Origin: Amphiprion ocellaris
Taxonomy: Eukaryota > Chordata > Actinopteri > Pomacentridae
Reading direction: 5' to 3'
NCBI RefSeq assembly: GCF_022539595.1
Contig: NC_072788.1
Coordinates: 15,612,553 to 15,676,552 of the forward strand
DNA length: 64,000 bases
Positions 24,589 through 37,200 of the stretch are shown here, one piece after another; within the stretch, counting starts at the first letter, position 1, and every line of letters begins with the position of its first letter. The notes beneath the pieces were generated by a model. That model ran no database searches. It worked only from the letters and a program-made list of their open reading frames with translations, and had not been told where the DNA came from. A program made the position numbers and the translations under genes.

Positions 24589-24699
24589 AGTGGGGGAGGA
24601 GGAGGAAGAGGAGGAGGGGGATCCTATTTGTTTGTTTTGCCCTCCAGACGTGTCCGAGAGCAGATTAAAGGATTTAGCTTGGGGGGGGGGGACTTTAAC

Positions 24700-26260
24700 T
24701 CCTCACCCATCTACATGCATGGCTGATGAACCCTCACAGGCACACTGAGGAGGTCAAAGAAATCAAGAAGTTTTCTTTTGTTTAAGACTAAAGTAACAGC
24801 AGCAGAATAAATTGATGGATGGTTAATATAAAAATGATGGACAAATGGTGGAGGAGGAAAAGTAGACAGGGAATCATATGATGAGAAGGCGATACCTAGT
24901 GGTCTGATCTTCTTGTTTCAGAGCTAATCCCAATCTTAAGCACTAACAGAATTAGGGACTCGAGATCTCTTAGTTTTGCCAACTCTTGCACGCAAAGGCT
25001 TTGTTGGAGAACAGGAACTTCTCAGATAGAAAAAAGAGCCTCGTTTGTTCTGCATCACTGTTTTTTGTTCGTCATCATTATGCATTCAGCTTCCCTTTTT
25101 GACTGAAAATTAACATAAAAACACTACTGTTGGAGTGGAAGCTAATTAGGTATTAATTACTATTAGGTAGTATTTTTGTTCTGCTCAACTACTTTATAGA
25201 GGAGGATTTTAGGGGTTGATCCATCATCAGCTGTGATATTCAGCATTTTTCCCAATTATTGGTTATTTTTAACTGATTCCTGCTAAAAATCTATTCATTT
25301 TAAAATGCGCTACTATGGCACCTATCCACACTGAAGGATAAAAGTTGCAAAGTTCCCTTTATTTAACTAGACAAATACAAAAAGACATTTCAGCAAAATT
25401 TTGTCTGACTCTAGATGTTGACACAAGATTTTCATTTTTACTGTAAATATATCAATTTGAAAAACTAATTATTGTCTTCTTGATTATTAAAAAGCCACAT
25501 TTTATTGTGTCATGTTTACTCCCTTATCTTTATTTATCTTTATGTAATTACTTTACCCAAACATATAATCAATTCATAAAGTAGGATGCATTGTTCCAGA
25601 CCCAATTACCTAGTAGTATTAAAAGTAGTATTAGTAATGACAGTCAGTAATAATGTGTAGCTAAATAACACACTGAAAGAGTAATTTTACATTACACGGA
25701 CTACTTTTGCTTCTATTATAGCATTTAAGTCAGTCTGGTCTTTAATATATAGCATCATCTTGAGTGCAGGATTTTAAATGTACATGGTGCTGTTGTATTT
25801 TAAGATAAATTAGCTCACAAAATTATGATAAAATAGTGAAATAATTCTCATTAAAACTTTCCGGAGTCCAATTAATATCTTCAGATTGCTTGTTTGCAAT
25901 TTGCTTGTTGTTTTGTTTGTTCCACAGTTTATTGTTCAAAAGGATTACATTTACAACAGTATAAACCAGTGAAAAGCAGCAAATTATCACAATTCATGTA
26001 CGTAAATGTTTTGCATGTTTGCTTGATTAATGTGCTTTATTAGCTGTCAGAGTTGTTAATTATTTTCTGTCTTTAAGTGATAAATTGACTGACATTGTTG
26101 TGAGTATATTTCCTGCAGCTTTATTTCATCTTTGCTGTATTTGAAAATGTGTGTAGCACAAACCACCTCCACGAAGCACCCGGCTGCCACGCGCACATGT
26201 GAGTGCGTATGTAATTTTGGTGGGGTTAAGAGGAAGGAGGTAGGAGGTGAGGAGGAGGGG
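24700..26260. other. intergenic, AT-rich, no gene recognised
   Basis: Low-complexity AT-rich sequence, in particular 25,080-26,050. No element with clear ends was found. Confidence 0.45.
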
Positions 26261-26264
26261 GTGA

Positions 26265-26420
26265 AGCACAAACTGCAAACAAATGAATGAACGCCAAGCT
26301 CAAATTCAACCGCAGGTCGCCGAGGCTGAGCCCGGGGACGACCGTGGTGTGGCTCTTTTGTAATGTATATCAAGTTCACCAAGGGCCTTTTCATCTGACA
26401 GGCTATTGTTAAGGAAAGCT
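26265..26420. promoter_or_regulatory. possible conserved non-coding block (speculative)
   Basis: A GC-richer, non-repetitive block (aaccgcaggtcgccgaggct and surroundings) stands out from AT-rich flanks. A second one follows the G tract at 26,700-26,770 (gagccagaattaatagcgtg). I infer possible regulatory function only from composition and complexity. Confidence 0.2.
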
Positions 26421-26548
26421 AGCCAGCGTTGCACTCCCCTCTTAACCCCTCCCACCCGACACGGGAGCAGGTTGGCTTGGCAATTGTTTTATGGAAATGC
26501 ACGCGGGCCTGGCCGGGTGTCTGTCAGGCGAGGATGGAAGGGAGGCGT

Positions 26549-26573
26549 GGGGGGGGGGGGGGGGGGGGGGGGG
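26549..26573 (+). repeat. G25 homopolymer run
   Basis: Twenty-five consecutive G. It is followed by a (GT)-rich spacer and (GGT)n at about 26,618-26,640, then GGAGGAGGGGGG. Together this is G-quadruplex-capable sequence on the plus strand. Confidence 0.97.
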
Positions 26574-26779
26574 ATTCTGTGTCTGTGTGTGCATGAGTGT
26601 GTGTAGGTGGGAGGGTCGGTGGTGGTGGTGGTGGTGGTGGGAGGAGGAGGGGGGTGGATGTGACGCCGACCCCAGTGAACGCCCCTGACCCCGAGCAGAT
26701 GGCGAGGCAGGGTCTCTCCGCTGAGCCAGAATTAATAGCGTGTGCCATGTCACATTGTCTGAGACAGGCCTGACTAAAA

Positions 26780-27120
26780 CTCCCCCCCAACCCTCCTCCC
26801 TCCCCACTTCTATCCTGATTTTTTGCACCCCTCCACCCCCACCCACCTCCTCCAATCTCTTTCTCCACCCCCCCACCTTCCTCCTATCTCTGCTTCCCCA
26901 TTTTTCTGCTTGTCCTTCTTTCTTCATGTCCCCCTCTTTTTACTTCTTTGGGGTCTTTTTTTTTTTTTACCTCTAATACATCACATCAGTTGTCTCTTCC
27001 TCCTCCTCCTCCCCCTCCCCCCCTATATCCACAATCTTCTCCAGCTTCCCCACAGAGTGCTTACTCTTCCAGGCACTCGTTTGCTCATTCATTCACTCAT
27101 TCATTTATTCACGTGCACCT
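26780..27120 (+). repeat. pyrimidine-rich tract with (TCC)n and (TCAT)n
   Basis: Plus strand is dominated by C and T (cccccc and tcc runs; tcctcctcctcctccccctc at about 26,999-27,018), ending in (CATT/CACT)n at about 27,085-27,110. Confidence 0.8.
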
Positions 27121-28500
27121 CATTCATCTCTCCTTTTAACAGACACTCATTCACAGGTTTGCCCACTCGCCGAGGCTTTATTGGAGGACAATTAAGGCAC
27201 CTGCATTTCTAAAGCTCCCCCACTGAATGCCTGCCACCCCATTTCCTCACCCGTCTGTTCACACTAGTACTACTGTTCACCCGCTCACTTGTTCTAATAT
27301 CCGGCCTCGCTCATTCGCTCATGTACAGTGTTGCTGGCTCAGCCCAATCGCTCTCTGTCATTCAGTCACGCCACATAAATGCAGACAGACGATCAGTGTT
27401 GGTCTTCCATTTACACTAGGACCACTGAAAGCTTTTCAGAGATGCTCCACAAAGTGAATACATTTGAAAATGTTGGTCTCACATTGCAGCGTGGATGGGG
27501 GAATCTTTGTAAAGCGGTGATTTACAGCTGTCATGTGATGGAGTTTTGGTTTGTACGCTTACAAAACATTTCCTCAAATTCGATGAAAAGCCACTTGGCG
27601 GAAATGGTGCAGAGCTGCAGGTGCTGGCTCAAGAGGACTGTATGCGGCCAACAGGAGGATTTGTAATTTCAATATGAACTACAAACTTTCATAAAAACAA
27701 GCCTGAAAAAAAATCACTGCTTTTGAGATGTAAATTTAAATGTTCTAATCAGCTTTATTTTCACTACCATCCTATTCTCAACATGATTTTGTTATTGTGA
27801 CATAATTCAAAAATACACAAAATGAAAATGTGACTTAAAACGTTTAAACCAAATGTCCACTTACTAGCTTTTATCGTGCTTTCAGTGTCAATGCATGGCA
27901 TCATCAATAGAGGGAGTTTGCTAAGTTGTCATGGCAACAGCAGTGCAAACTACTGTTTCCAAAGTCAAGAATGCGCTTTCATGCTAAAACTTACTTATAT
28001 GATATTAAACTGTAAAAATCACATAAATTAATATATTTTTTTGTGAAACAGTAAGTCCTCTGATTTCATTTCCTGCCGGCTCAACCATAACAACATGTCA
28101 TTCCACTGCTCCCTCTCTCTCCAATGTTTCTTCCCAATAAGGCAAATTCCCCTGAAACTTTTAAAACAAAGCCATGGATGCCAAAAAACATCTTGTCCAT
28201 AAGTAAACTGGTTTAACTGTGTGGTGTCCACATTAAATTTGTAAAGTGGTAGCTAATTAAAAAAACAGGACCAAAAGTCTTGAGTGAACTGCTAATGTCA
28301 GCATGCTCACAATGAAAATGTTTCGGTTTTGGTTAAAGTCCTAATAAGCAAGTCTCGTCACTTGGCGGCCATCTTGGTGACACCCCTGTGCAGTTCTTCT
28401 GGACCCCTGTCAAAATCAATGTTAACAAAACCATAACTGCAGTTTGAATTGATATAAAAACTGCATGTATGGAATTATCAATCTAATCTGATAAAGCTAA
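27121..28500. other. intergenic, no gene recognised
   Basis: Unremarkable. At about 28,350-28,395 cacttggcggccatcttggt resembles a piece of a dispersed repeat. Confidence 0.4.
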
Positions 28501-28503
28501 AGT

Positions 28504-29245
28504 TTAACCCTCTGAGCCCCAAGTTTTGTTTTTTTTGTTTTTGTTTTTGTTTTTTTGCTCCTATAACATTTTTTGCTCATTGTGGTCTCATTTTTTACAA
28601 TAATACAAACTTCTTCACATCAATGTAAACAGCACAGAAGGAGAAAGAACTCAAAAATGTCTTCTGTGCAATATGATACATTTAGAATGTAATAAATCAT
28701 TAAAAAAAAATCTTATTTGTATTATTTATTTTACAAAAGCTTAAAAACCTCAAATTACCAATTACAATATAATTATCAACATTACATTTTTAATAATCAG
28801 AGCTGTGAAAAATGGTAATTCTACCTGCTATAGATATTTTACTCCTTTCTACTTTTAAATTTCTTACCACAGTTGTCTCTTAGCTGCTCTGTTTACACAG
28901 CCTGCAGTTCAGCCCAGTTGAGCCAAAATGATCCAGAATTTTTGTCAGGTGACTGTTGGTCACATCTGAGTAATTAATATTATTACAGTTGCATCTTATT
29001 TTTGAGAAATTTTGAGAGACACCATTTTGATTAAACATCATGATTTTAAGCTGAGATTTGCTTACGTTTATGAATGGAACAACACATCACAGATGAGTAA
29101 TTAAAGGATCATTCAAAGTTGAAAATCTGGTGATTCCTTCTGTTGTTACAGTTCCTGGCTCTGCTAAATGGTGTCATTTTGGCAATTTTATTTCAAGATA
29201 ACATAACTTTCAAACCTGCAAGTGGATTTTGTAGTTTAGGGGATT
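28504..29245. repeat. MITE-like dispersed repeat, about 740 bp
   Basis: It starts ttaaccctctgagccccaag and contains cattgtggtctcatttttta and acagcacagaaggagaaaga, text I know from a common fish repeat. It ends near gtttaggggattaa, a weak inverse of the start. A related fragment is at about 56,970-57,090 (shared agttgaaaatctg and atcatgattttaag). Limits are approximate. Confidence 0.5.
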
Positions 29246-29844
29246 AAAAGTGTATTTTTCTCACACATGGCAAACTTCTGCTACATATGCCAATAGTTTC
29301 ACAACACGTCAGGGTGTCAACACAATTGGCTGGATGTTTCCTGTTTTTGAGCATTGCGTTTTTGGGAGGAGGAACGGGACATGTGTCATACAACCACAAG
29401 GCCCCAAACTGTGACCAAACTGGTCGTATATGTGACCATTTTTTGAGAGTGTGAGTTAAAATTTTATTGAGTTCACATTTGTGCACGTTCATGACGCTGA
29501 TTTGGAGCCCATTCTATTACCACGAGTAGCTACTGTGTTAGCTATCGTGGTTGGAAGTAGTCCTCTTTCTTTTTCAAAGGCTCAGTCAGTCTGTCCCTGG
29601 CTGACGTGTGAATCCATCTTGTTACTGTGTTCCAATGATGCACTGATCTATAGCTTACTGTTTTAAGGGAGAGATCCTGACTCAGACACACTTGAGGATG
29701 AGAGTGCAAGTGCCGGCAGAGAGATTCCGACTGAGTCAGTGAAGAAGAAAAAGTAACGCACTACATTAGAACATGTGTGTGTTGGTGCAGCCAACTGGGA
29801 AAGTTGGTAGCACCTGTGTTACCAGTGGAAAAATTAGTTTAGAG

Positions 29845-30730
29845 CAGGGGTGTCAAACATGCAGACAACTTTGTAAAGTGTAAAAATTACAGAGAAGATA
29901 TTAACTGCAATTTGTAAATTTGTAAAACTATAAACCTAAAATAATTCCTAGACCTTGACAAGTTGTTTTGATCATAAAGTAAAATACTAGATTGCTCATT
30001 GTTCTTTTGTCATTTTGTGTCTCATTTTTGTAATATTTTGTCTTGTTTTTGTTGGTTTTTTTCTCTGACTTTTACCGTTTGTCTCATATTTTTGCTGTTT
30101 TGTTTCTTGTGTTTGTCGTTTTGTGGTTCCTCTTTGTCTCGCTTGTGTTTTTTGTCTCATTTTTGTCATTTTGTTTTGCTTTATTCATTGTTTTGGGCAT
30201 CATTTTTGTTATATTGTTTCATGCTTTTGTCATTTTGTGTCTTGTTTGTCCATTTTTTGTCAATTTTTTTGTCTTTTTTTATTTAGTTTCGTGTCATTTG
30301 TCTTGTTTTTCACCATTTTGTTTCTCGCTTTTGTCCTTTGAGCATCTGTATCTCATTTTTGGAATATTTTGTTGTTTTGTTGTCTTTCTTAAAAGTAAAA
30401 TACTATATTGTTCAGTTCCAGATACTTGTGACTAAATGTTTTATGCCTTTAGAGATACTGGGATCTGGAAGTTGTAATGTGTAAATGATAAACTGAGACA
30501 TAATATTGTTGAAATTGAACTTTTTTTTCTGAAGAAATTTCAGTTTGTTCATAATGTTTTGTAGAAAGATAATTCCTTAAATGTGAATATTTTCAGAATG
30601 TGCTTTTCTGCACTACAACAGAGTTGCCGTTATTTATCGGTTTTTATGTTATGATTTTACTGGTCCGGCCCACTTGAGATCAAATTGGGTTGAATGTGGC
30701 CCCTGAACTAAAATGAATTGGACACCCCTG
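29845..30730. mobile_element. hAT-like non-autonomous element, 886 bp
   Basis: Ends CAGGGGTGTC and GACACCCCTG are perfect 10-bp inverted repeats of hAT (Charlie-like) type. The right end continues as the familiar teleost text ggcccctgaactaaaatgaa in front of ttggacacccctg. The bases next to the ends, TTTAGAG and CTCTAAA, are inverse copies of each other, so a clean 8-bp target duplication is not visible. The middle is the degenerate tandem repeat listed separately. There is no transposase. Confidence 0.85.
30000..30372 (+). repeat. degenerate tandem repeat, unit about TTTTGTCATTTTGTGTCTCA
   Basis: About 370 bp of decayed units (ttttgtcattttgtgtctca, ttttgttgg, ttttgctgttttg, tgtcgttttgtgg, ...). 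It lies wholly within the hAT-like element. It opens Phe/Cys/Leu-rich frames that are not genes. Confidence 0.8.
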
Positions 30731-31369
30731 CTCTAAAACCCGTATACAGCCATGTTTGATGTTGCAGAATTCTCCCAAGTGGTGAATCTCTCTCTTATAA
30801 CAAGCTCTGCCTCGGTTTTATGTGTTGGCACGCTAAAATTAGTACAAAACACTAAGTACAGCTTGTGGGAATGTGACTAGCTTTGAAGGCTTTGATCATA
30901 AACTCAATGGCAGTCCATCCAGTTGCTGGTGAAACACTCCAAACTAGACCAAAGCTGCCTGAATGACAGACCGACTGACTGACATCGCCACCCATAAAGT
31001 CACCACCTTGGCTGTAAATCCCATCATGCTGTGCTCTTGAGTCTGATTGCGGATGTCTACTATCTAGTCTGTGGGTGTGGAACCATCACAAATATTTGCA
31101 AGGCCTCCCTCGCTCTCTCTCTGCTCTCTCCTGGAGCAGCGGGGTGGCTGCCAGGAATTGGACAGAGGGTCAGGGGTATGTTCACCCCCCCATGATGCCG
31201 CCCCCATCCTAATCACCAGCCCTCCTCCTGCCCCTCTGCCCCTCACCAGCCCCCGCCTCCCTCCGCTCTATCGGCCCCTAGACAGATAACTTGGGAGATG
31301 GAGGAGGAGGAGAGGGGAGGAGGTTGCTGAGGGTCACGGCCTCATCGGTGCAGTCACTTGGCCAGAGAG

Positions 31370-31370
<1 letters not shown>
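30731..31370. other. intergenic; C-rich patch at the end
   Basis: No gene. About 31,180-31,280 is C-rich (ccccccatgatgccgccccc) and is followed by a purine-rich patch and the (GT)n. Confidence 0.4.
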
Positions 31371-31372
<2 letters not shown>

Positions 31373-31430
<58 letters not shown>

Positions 31431-31438
31431 GTGTGTGC
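31373..31438 (+). repeat. (GT)n microsatellite
   Basis: About 33 GT units with one GC interruption. Confidence 0.97.
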
Positions 31439-31439
31439 T

Positions 31440-33465
31440 CCATGTGTGGGCGTATGCGTGTGTTTCGCTCTGCATCACTTCTTCCCCTTTTTTGTGTGTC
31501 AGAGAGAAATTTTTCTTAATTTTTGCGGATGAGGCAGGTGCTGCAAAAATGTTTTTTGGTGTGTGTCCATGTGCGAATATATTTGTGTGCGTGTTCATGT
31601 GGAGGCAGAGAGCATGTGGGCGTTAAAGAGGCAAAGGTCAAGGTTTGAGAGGTTCACTTGGCTGAGGCCTGTTCCCTCTAAACCCCCACCAGTCAAATAT
31701 GCTGCGGTTAACAAAGTGAAGCTGTCTATCCAAACACTATCTCCTAAACAATTGCAATAGCGGCCCAGATTTTTTAGGATGTCATGTAAATATACAATAT
31801 ATCATGTTTTACAAGTTCAGGAGTGCAGGAGGACGAGGAAAACTGAGAGCAAACTTTCATGAATATTAGTTTAATAATCACTGCAGCAATTTCTATTTTT
31901 CATTTGACCAAACAATTTATTGGACGTGTCTTCAAGAAACAAAAATGCAATTTTTTGAGGTTTGGGTTGAGCTGAGCAAAGTACTTTGTGCCCACTAATA
32001 ACTGTCCATCAATCTTTTTGTCATGATATAATACAGCCTGTCACTCGCTCCTGTTAAAAAAACATTAACATACTGTATTGTAACATTATCAGGCTGCTTC
32101 TGCTATGAGCCTTCACCACGCTTTGGCTTTAGAAGTCTTAACTGACAAGGGCGGCAGGCCAAGCTAAACGAGTTATGCTCTTAGTTTACTGAATGTGAAT
32201 ATCCCAGGAGGGTTTTCACAAAGTGGAAAGCTTTACTTTTGTTGGAAGGTTCTATTGTTATGACATTTTTGACCCTGTTCCTGATTAGTCTCTTAAGGGT
32301 TTCAATTCTGGCGAAGTTTCAGCTCTTTTTCTCGTTCGAAATGTCTCTGAAAACACTGGCATGTGGCCTAGCCGACCGCGATACTGAATCTTTCGGCTCA
32401 GAAGATGGTGTTTCAGCCACATCCTGACAACAAACAAAATAACTTTTGTTGAGGTTAGAGGATTCTTGCAGCGTATAGTCCTTATAGCGTCTATAAATCC
32501 CACTTTGGATTTGTGTGCATGTAAAAAAGGGGTCAAGATGAGACTTGTTTTGGGGCTGCATGCATCGACTCAGATTTTCCGAGGTGGAACATAGATGTCA
32601 CTCACAGTAACAGGCATCCAATGAAGTGCTCCAGAAGTTAAAGTGACTGCATGCATCATAGCTGAGTCATCAAAGAAAGCACTGATGGAGAGAAAAGTAC
32701 AAATCAACTCAGATTTCCTCTTTGCATGTTTTATGATTAACTGGCCCCATTTGTTGTGTATCACTTTCTCTTGTCTGCTGTTATTGAAATGAATGATTCT
32801 ATAAACAGATCACTGACGTACAAAACAATGAATTTTAATTATTTGAGGTTGCCGAATATTATTTTAAATGCTGATTCATGCAAAGGGGGTATGATGAGTT
32901 CTTATTACAACACCTTGTCAGGAAAAAGAACAGTCCTGCTTTTGAGTTCCTGTGGCTGTCTTCTCTTTACTTTACAGCTACAGTTGAGAAACAGAGATTT
33001 ATGCTCAATATATTCAGGAGTCTCACTGGAAGTTACTGAGGGATTGGAGAGCATAACACATTTGCTTTCCCCTCTTACATTCCCCTTGCTGGACTGAAAA
33101 GAACTTTGGCTGTTCTTGTAGGTTCCCAAGGCTTCTAATTCCTAATAGAGCAGCTAAACTATTAGACTTTAACCCAATTTAAAGTACTCTTTTAGAGAAA
33201 TTGTTTGCTCTCTTGCGTTCTTTCCAAGAACGACATGATGAGATTAATATAAAATTCAAGTCCATGTCTGTAAGCTGGAGTTGGGAATGGGACATGGTTA
33301 GCCTATGTTAGCATATTATCAGAAGCAGAGGAAACTTTGTCCAAAGTGAAAAAATATGAATCTGTATTAATCAATACTAGACAAGGGTATGACTAACAAT
33401 AGCTTCTTTATCTGGACTGTACCACTCTGCAAAGTCTCCAGCAAACAGTACGGAGTTGCCATCGT
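31440..33465. other. intergenic, no gene recognised
   Basis: Short frames only (32,239-32,427; 32,756-33,097), with no domain, splice context or compositional support. Confidence 0.45.
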
Positions 33466-33469
33466 ATAC

Positions 33470-33965
33470 TGTATATGAAAGATGTAGGTAGTGGTTTCGG
33501 TGTCAACCACTGGTTTGTAGACTAATGTTTTGAAGTTTCAAGTTTGGAATTTGAATGTTGCCATCATGGCCATTTGAAACTGGATGTGACGTGATAGATG
33601 GACCTGAATGAGAAATCGAGGACATGCCTGACTTGTCGGTTACAAACATACCTGGCTATATTGTCTGTTTATTTTCAGTCGACCCAAAATTTGCTAAATT
33701 AACATTGCGCTGTTGTGAAGGAGATGTAAAACTAGTGACTGAGACCATCAACTTATTCGGAGAATGTTTACTGAGTTAGTAAACCAAATGAGAGGTAAAG
33801 TAATTTTCTTATAGACCTCAATACAATTTGACTTCTTTTTGCAATCAGAGAAGGCGCCCCGTGCTAACTTATAAAAAGAAGGAAAGATTCATGTCACTTT
33901 TACATGGGCTCCACTTTTAAGACCGGGCACCTACACCCATCTTTTATATACAGCCTAAGGTTGCC
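33470..33965 (+). repeat. dispersed teleost repeat, copy B (partner 13,600-14,110)
   Basis: In order: atactgtatatgaaagatgt, ccactggtttgtagactaat, ttttgaagtttcaagtttgg, actagtgactgagaccatca, gtttactgagttagtaaacc, aatgagaggtaaagtaattt, atagacctcaatacaatttg, cttctttttgcaatcagaga, tttatatacagccta. This copy is more complete than copy A. Confidence 0.7.
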
Positions 33966-34245
33966 ACTGTTTCATGCTTTAATGCTAAACTAGGCTAAGC
34001 ATGATATAATTTGATAAGGAATAGTTAGTGCTGCATTTTCAAAAGTATGCTCAATATCTTGCTTGCCAATGGTTGAATGAGAAGATCAGCACCATATTCA
34101 TGTTGTTGTTGATAAGATAATCCTGCAGTTAGCAGTTGGCTTAGCTTAGCAAAAAGACTGTAATTGGAAGAAAAGTCAAACTGGCTCCGCTGGTCGTTTG
34201 AAAACCTCACAGTGACAACAATAGTCGTGCACATAACTTCTTATG
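33966..34245. repeat. dispersed teleost repeat (ctaaactaggctaag / aaggaatagtta type)
   Basis: Contains taaactaggctaag, ataaggaatagttagtg, gcttgccaatggttgaatgagaagatcagcacc (part), gttagcagttggcttagctt. Fish genomes carry many copies of a repeat with 'gctaactaagct ... gagaagattgataccactctcatg ... aaactattccttta'. Class unknown. Confidence 0.45.
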
Positions 34246-37200
34246 AAACCACATCACTTCAGTTTTTTTGGATAGAGAGAATAAACAATATCTAAAATGT
34301 GTTAAGTGAGCTGTAGGTGTTCTGGTGGATTTGTTGCCATCGGACAGAGCTGTCTTCCTTTGTTTCTAGCGTTCTTGTTAAACAAATAATCATTTCCTGT
34401 CCCTCTCGGGGCAAAAAGCCAATAAGCCTGACTCCCCAAAAATGTTGAACTAGTCCTTGAGATTGGAACACATTTGATCCAGTAGAGTCCATACTTTTAG
34501 AGTCTAAACACCATTTCATACCAGAGGAATACCTAACAACGATGCATGTTGAGTGATTTGAATTTTACATTTAACTTGACCTAAATAGTGACGGATTTGC
34601 CTAATAAGTACAATAGTAGTGCAATTAATGGACTTAACCCTCAATGTAAGTGTTGTATCTCAAAGAGTACTATAATTTAGAGCTAAAATAAATCCCTGTG
34701 ATGTTCTTTCCAGGCTGCCGTAGAACTCAACTCATCAACATTTTTCTCAGTAGCTTTAAAATGTTATTATGAAATGTGTTTCATATACCAAAAAGCAAAA
34801 TATGTGGTTGGATGCCCACAACTGTGGGATTTCACTTCATCTAAACCCATTGACGTATATCAATTCCAAAAATTCCCTTCAGACAATGTCACATGTTTTC
34901 CAAGGGACAATTTCCAAGCATAAATAAAGTTGCTTTTTTACTTTTCCTTGACATAATGCATTCAGCATATTTTCAGAGCTCACGGTCAGCTCTGCTTTTT
35001 TAATCAAAGTACAATACCCTGACGCAAATGCTGATTTAAAAAGATGGCGACAAGAAACAAAGCCAAGACAGCCCAGACCGGGGCTCATATAACTTTTTAT
35101 GAAAAGGCTTCCCTCTAGTTAAAACAAGAATGAAATCTGCAGTGCGCAGTCCTCAATAGGAGGATTTGAGAGCCGCAATGGTTGCAGAGCTGATGTATCT
35201 CCTCACTTAACTGAGGAAATGTGTTGATTTTTGTTTTTTGTGTTTGTTCAGGCTTGTTGTTACTGAGGATAAACATAATGGATTTATGGGTCCCTGTAAT
35301 TGTGTAATGCCTGTGAAAACTCATAACGTAACTCTATTAGAGTAGTATTAAAAGCTGTAAAAAATACACCTTGTGGATTGCTTGCGCTTCATTATAAATT
35401 GGAGGTGCTATCAATTGTCAGGCAAACAACCTATCATAAAGGCTTTCATTAAAGCCATAAACCATGGATTGTGTTTCTAAAGGCAGATGTGACAAAGCCA
35501 ATGTGGTATAAGTCAGTCAATCACACTGCTTCCCCCCCCCAATGTCATATAGAGGCTATGACAGAGCTGCCAAATAGCATGTCTGTGCAGTTCTCACCCC
35601 ACGTACATTTGGCAGCTTGAACTCACCGTGAACCGTTCAAGCCCAGGAAAGGGGAAACGTCTCTTTCCTCATGCCTCTGATTCGCCTCTCTTTCAAAAGA
35701 GTCGGCTTGCAAAACAGGCGCTTTAGCTCCCCTGACAGTCTGCAAACTTATCACCCTGTCATTTTTTATAAAAGCAGTCAGACTCTGTGATGTCTTCGGG
35801 ACCTAATTGTAATGACAGTCATGTGATAAAAATGGGAGGCTTTGAACAGAGGGCGTGAGGGGAGTAAAGGCGTGCCTTGCTCGGACTCATCGTCCTTTCC
35901 ATTTGTCAGACTGTCTGCCCTTGTCCACCCCTGGGTTTTCCCATGGGGCCGGAGAGCAAGACAGATGGACATAACGGATAGATGGATAGACAGGGACGCC
36001 CTTCTCTGCTGTGAACTCAGACTCACACGAGCCAGAGATGATTAATTTGTGATTTTTACTCTTGTGATGTTTACTGAGGGAATATGATTTTATCAAGTGA
36101 CTCTGATTGTTGTTAGGCTTGAAAAGATGAGTTTGTTTACTGCAGTAAATGGAGTTGTGTGGCGTGCCAAAGTCTGATTTCCTGTCTCTGTCTGGCACCC
36201 AGCCCATCCTTCACATCCACATGTATCAGCTTTTCTGTCTGCTCACCAGTTTTACGTTTGACCCAGTATCTCTCGACCCACCTATCTGTGTCTGTCACGG
36301 CTTCTCACTTTGACTGTGTCTGCTCATTTCAGGAAGTTTCACCACCCTCTGGCTGTATCAAATGACTTTGAGTCAAAGAGCTGCTAATCAGGAAACTCAA
36401 ACTGCGCTTCCTTAATTGGTTCACTTTTCCCCTCATTTTGTTTTCACCCTTCAAATCTACAGATAAAAATAATTTCCCTCCTTTTATATCATCTGTTTTT
36501 ATATTAAACAAAAAGTGCTACTAGTGCTTCAGCTCAATGGGATAAGCTGGGTGTGATAATTGCCTGGACCTCAGAACAAAACGTGTTAATTTCACCATTT
36601 CAGCTTAGCACCCGAAAGAAAGGAATTATGAGACTTTACTGTTGATTGGTGCAACACCAGCTTTTAAGCAAATCGGACGAACAGAGACAACACAGATGGG
36701 ATGATGTATGTACTGAGTGGCATTTCCACATGGGGACAAGGATTTTTCTTTCTCTCTATCTCAATCTCTCTTTCTTTCTGAGCCATGAGCTTAAGCAGTC
36801 AAGTGAGTGGATTTATAGACCTGAGGCTTATGGCTTAGTCATGATTGCTTGAATTGGCTCTGCCTCTGTTAAAATAAATGGTTTTTAGTCCTAATGAGAG
36901 AACGGGACATGGGGGGAAGATGGAGATGATGGAGGAAAATGAAGAAAAATCAGAAGCAAAGGAGAGAAAAGAAATGACAGGAAAAACCTCAAAGAAGCCT
37001 TAAATCATGTGTAAGAGTGGCCTTTTAAGCATGTCGTGTTTTACAACAGCTCAAAAAAGTCAAAGTTCAGCTCTTGTTAAATTCCTTAGACATTGCTTTT
37101 CAATGTAAAAGTGAACAAGGCTCTTCTCCTTTTCTATTTTGCTCTCATTTTCTCTGGAAAGTACTTGCATTTGTATAGTCACTGCTTTTTTCTTTTTTTC

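Noticed and set aside
26442..26927. 161-codon minus-strand frame
   Set aside because: Its content is the translation of poly-C, (ACC)n and pyrimidine/purine tracts; no domain and no splice context.
29999..30435. Phe/Cys/Leu-rich frames resembling a membrane protein
   Set aside because: They come from a decayed TTTTGTC-type tandem repeat inside a hAT-like element and occur in three frames.
30864..30871. TGTGGGAA motifs outside the rbpj promoter (also 60,781, 63,204 and inverse at 41,517)
   Set aside because: About two exact matches are expected by chance in 64 kb on two strands, and they show no clustering, so I do not call them RBPJ sites.
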